The notes beneath the pieces are model-generated. The model was not told the origin of the DNA, searched no databases, and saw nothing but the letters and a program-made list of their open reading frames with translations. 17,015 nucleotides of DNA from Bacteroidota bacterium (lineage in GTDB: Bacteria > Bacteroidota > Bacteroidia > Chitinophagales > UBA8649), in assembly GCA_003447535.1 (NCBI GenBank), contig DLYY01000151.1, forward strand, positions 24,040 through 41,054, given 5' to 3'. The number at the start of each line of letters is the position of its first letter. The first letter of the stretch is position 1. Positions 15,973 through 17,015 of this stretch are shown here, piece after piece. The position numbers and the translations under genes were made by a program.

Positions 15973-16738
15973 CATAAAACATCGAGGCAATAACTCTATA
16001 TATTTTGTCTCTGACCTCCACCTTGGGCTTCCCGACACAAAAACAAGCCACAATCGAGAACGTTTGTTTGTTCAGTGGCTATCATCTATTGAATCCCAAT
16101 GTGATGCCCTCTGTATCGTAGGGGACTTATTTGATGTATGGTTGGAATACAAAAGGGTGGTCCCAAGAGGGCATGTCCGAGTGCTAGGCGCTTTGGCTCG
16201 ATTAACAGACAAGGGCATTCCTATTTATTTTTTTAAAGGAAATCATGATGCTTGGTTGAGAGGATACCTTGAAGAAGAAATCGGCGCCATTGTTATTGAT
16301 GACAATCAGGTTTTTTCCTATCGAGAGCGCCTTGCCTTTGTCGCGCACGGTGATGGAAAGGGGCCAGAGGATATGGGGTACAAGCGATTAAAAAAAGTTT
16401 TTCGTAATCCCTTCTTGTTTAGGCTCTTTAGTTTGATTCACCCGAACCTAGGCCTTCGAATCGCTACCCGATTTTCAAGGGGAAGTCGGGCAAAACAAGA
16501 ACACTTGCGATTAAGTCCAAAAACAGTGGAGCGCCGAATCCATTGGCATGTGCAATATTGTGAGCGAAGGCAAAAGGAATTTCCCGTAGACTTTTATGTT
16601 ATGGGTCACCATCACTATTCGACGACTAAGCCGATAGCAGGTGGGGCATCCTATATTAATCTAGGGACTTGGTTTGATAAACCATTTTGTGGGGTTTGGA
16701 ATGATGACGGCATTGTACTAAGACCTATAGTCCAATAG
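15959..16738 (+). CDS. lpxH: UDP-2,3-diacylglucosamine diphosphatase LpxH
   Basis: 259 residues. The enzyme splits UDP-2,3-diacylglucosamine to lipid X and UMP, the fourth step of lipid A biosynthesis, at the cytoplasmic face of the inner membrane. It is a calcineurin-like metallophosphoesterase. Metal-site motifs: SDLHLG (D19, H21), VGDLFD (D56), KGNHD (N96, H97), AHGDG (H130), MGHHHYS (H217 and H219). A basic, partly hydrophobic insertion (about 143-190) corresponds to the lipid-binding cap. I start at the ATG at 15959, giving MKTVDIKH; the frame is open back to an ATG at 15899, but those 20 extra residues are hydrophobic and overlap the LUD gene entirely, so they are unlikely to be translated. 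The overlap with LUD is 14 nt. A membrane-biogenesis gene fits next to ftsH. Confidence 0.92.
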   Translation: MKTVDIKHRGNNSIYFVSDLHLGLPDTKTSHNRERLFVQWLSSIESQCDALCIVGDLFDVWLEYKRVVPRGHVRVLGALARLTDKGIPIYFFKGNHDAWLRGYLEEEIGAIVIDDNQVFSYRERLAFVAHGDGKGPEDMGYKRLKKVFRNPFLFRLFSLIHPNLGLRIATRFSRGSRAKQEHLRLSPKTVERRIHWHVQYCERRQKEFPVDFYVMGHHHYSTTKPIAGGASYINLGTWFDKPFCGVWNDDGIVLRPIVQ

Positions 16739-16751
16739 TATAGAATGCCCA

Positions 16752-16782
16752 TTGTGAATTCGCGACGTTTTACGTATCTTCA
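16752..16782 (+). promoter_or_regulatory. Candidate promoter for the secreted protein at the right edge
   Basis: TTG at 16752-16754 and TATCTTCA at 16775-16782 are separated by 20 nt, the spacing of Bacteroidota promoters (TTG, 19-21 nt, TAnnTTTG); the -7 box keeps TA and TT but ends in CA. A second box, TATATTTA at 16789-16796, is closer to consensus but has no TTG at the right distance. Either would give a short leader before the ATG at 16814. Confidence 0.4.
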
Positions 16783-16813
16783 CTTTCATATATTTAATTA
16801 TTCAGACACAATT

Positions 16814-17015
16814 ATGAAAAAACTATTAACTCTATTGTTTGGAGCTTTCGCTTTTACGAGCATGAATGCACAAACAGTGTATTTCCAAGAAGCCTTTAAT
16901 GGAGGGACGATTTCATCTCCGCCCAATGGCTTTACCGTGGTGAACAACGATGCATGTAACAGAAATGCTGCCGCTACTTTTCCTAACAACAGTTGGGTAG
17001 TTAACACAGATGGTC
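16814..17015 (+). CDS. Secreted protein, probable cleaved-adhesin/choice-of-anchor J type (3' end outside window)
   Basis: The first 67 codons of a gene that runs past the window. The N-terminus is a textbook signal peptide: MKK, a hydrophobic core (residues 4-15) and cleavage after NAQ (18-20). The mature start, FQEAFNGG...PPNGFTVVNND followed by SWVV, matches the opening strands of cleaved-adhesin or choice-of-anchor J domains, which in Bacteroidota are often carried by large T9SS-exported proteins. The sorting domain itself cannot be seen because the C-terminus is missing. A candidate promoter lies in the 75-nt gap after lpxH, so the gene is probably transcribed on its own. The first 67 residues are too few to name a function beyond surface or extracellular. 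Confidence 0.75.
   Translation, partial: MKKLLTLLFGAFAFTSMNAQTVYFQEAFNGGTISSPPNGFTVVNNDACNRNAAATFPNNSWVVNTDG

Overview
The window reads as a chromosomal segment of a Bacteroidota bacterium, most likely class Flavobacteriia. The evidence is the rimP-nusA-infB and rsfS-ftsH-LUD gene orders, two probable type IX secretion (T9SS) cargo proteins, a NusA without the extra C-terminal repeats of enterobacteria, an IF2 with the GPKV-GKI linker repeats usual in this phylum, promoter-like TAnnTTTG boxes, and few Shine-Dalgarno sequences. Almost all of it is protein coding. I see no tRNA, rRNA, CRISPR array, insertion sequence or prophage gene, and no gene-free stretch longer than about 150 bases.

Left part (1-7732, + strand). 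The window opens inside hflX, a ribosome-associated GTPase. Next comes a large secreted PhoD-type phosphatase with Ig-like modules and a C-terminal T9SS sorting domain, ended by a clear hairpin terminator. Then comes the translation and transcription operon rimP-nusA-infB, with gaps of 9 and 6 nt. The hairpin between phoD and rimP lies just downstream of a TATATTTG box, so it may also sit at the 5' end of the rimP operon transcript.

Middle part (7743-12654, - strand). Reading leftwards: birA (biotin ligase without a DNA-binding domain), an unrecognised 132-residue protein, an O-antigen ligase/polymerase-like membrane protein, a family 2 glycosyltransferase, a GT4-type glycosyltransferase, and a TsaC/Sua5-type tRNA t6A enzyme. 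The last four genes overlap or nearly touch, which suggests one transcript. The three glycan genes look like a small envelope-polysaccharide module set among housekeeping genes.

Right part (12704-17015, + strand). rsfS (ribosome silencing factor) overlaps ftsH (membrane AAA protease) by 8 nt. A LUD-domain protein then overlaps lpxH (lipid A biosynthesis) by 14 nt. The window ends in the first 67 codons of a secreted protein resembling T9SS-exported cleaved-adhesin (choice-of-anchor J) proteins.

Functionally the segment mixes ribosome and translation housekeeping (hflX, rimP, nusA, infB, tsaC, rsfS), envelope maintenance and lipopolysaccharide work (ftsH, lpxH, ligase, two glycosyltransferases) and exported proteins. 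I found no convincing new multi-gene system. The points most worth following are the rimP leader hairpin, the paired inverted repeats over the phoD start, the enlarged periplasmic part of FtsH, the atypical family 2 glycosyltransferase with its neighbours, and the unrecognised 132-residue protein.
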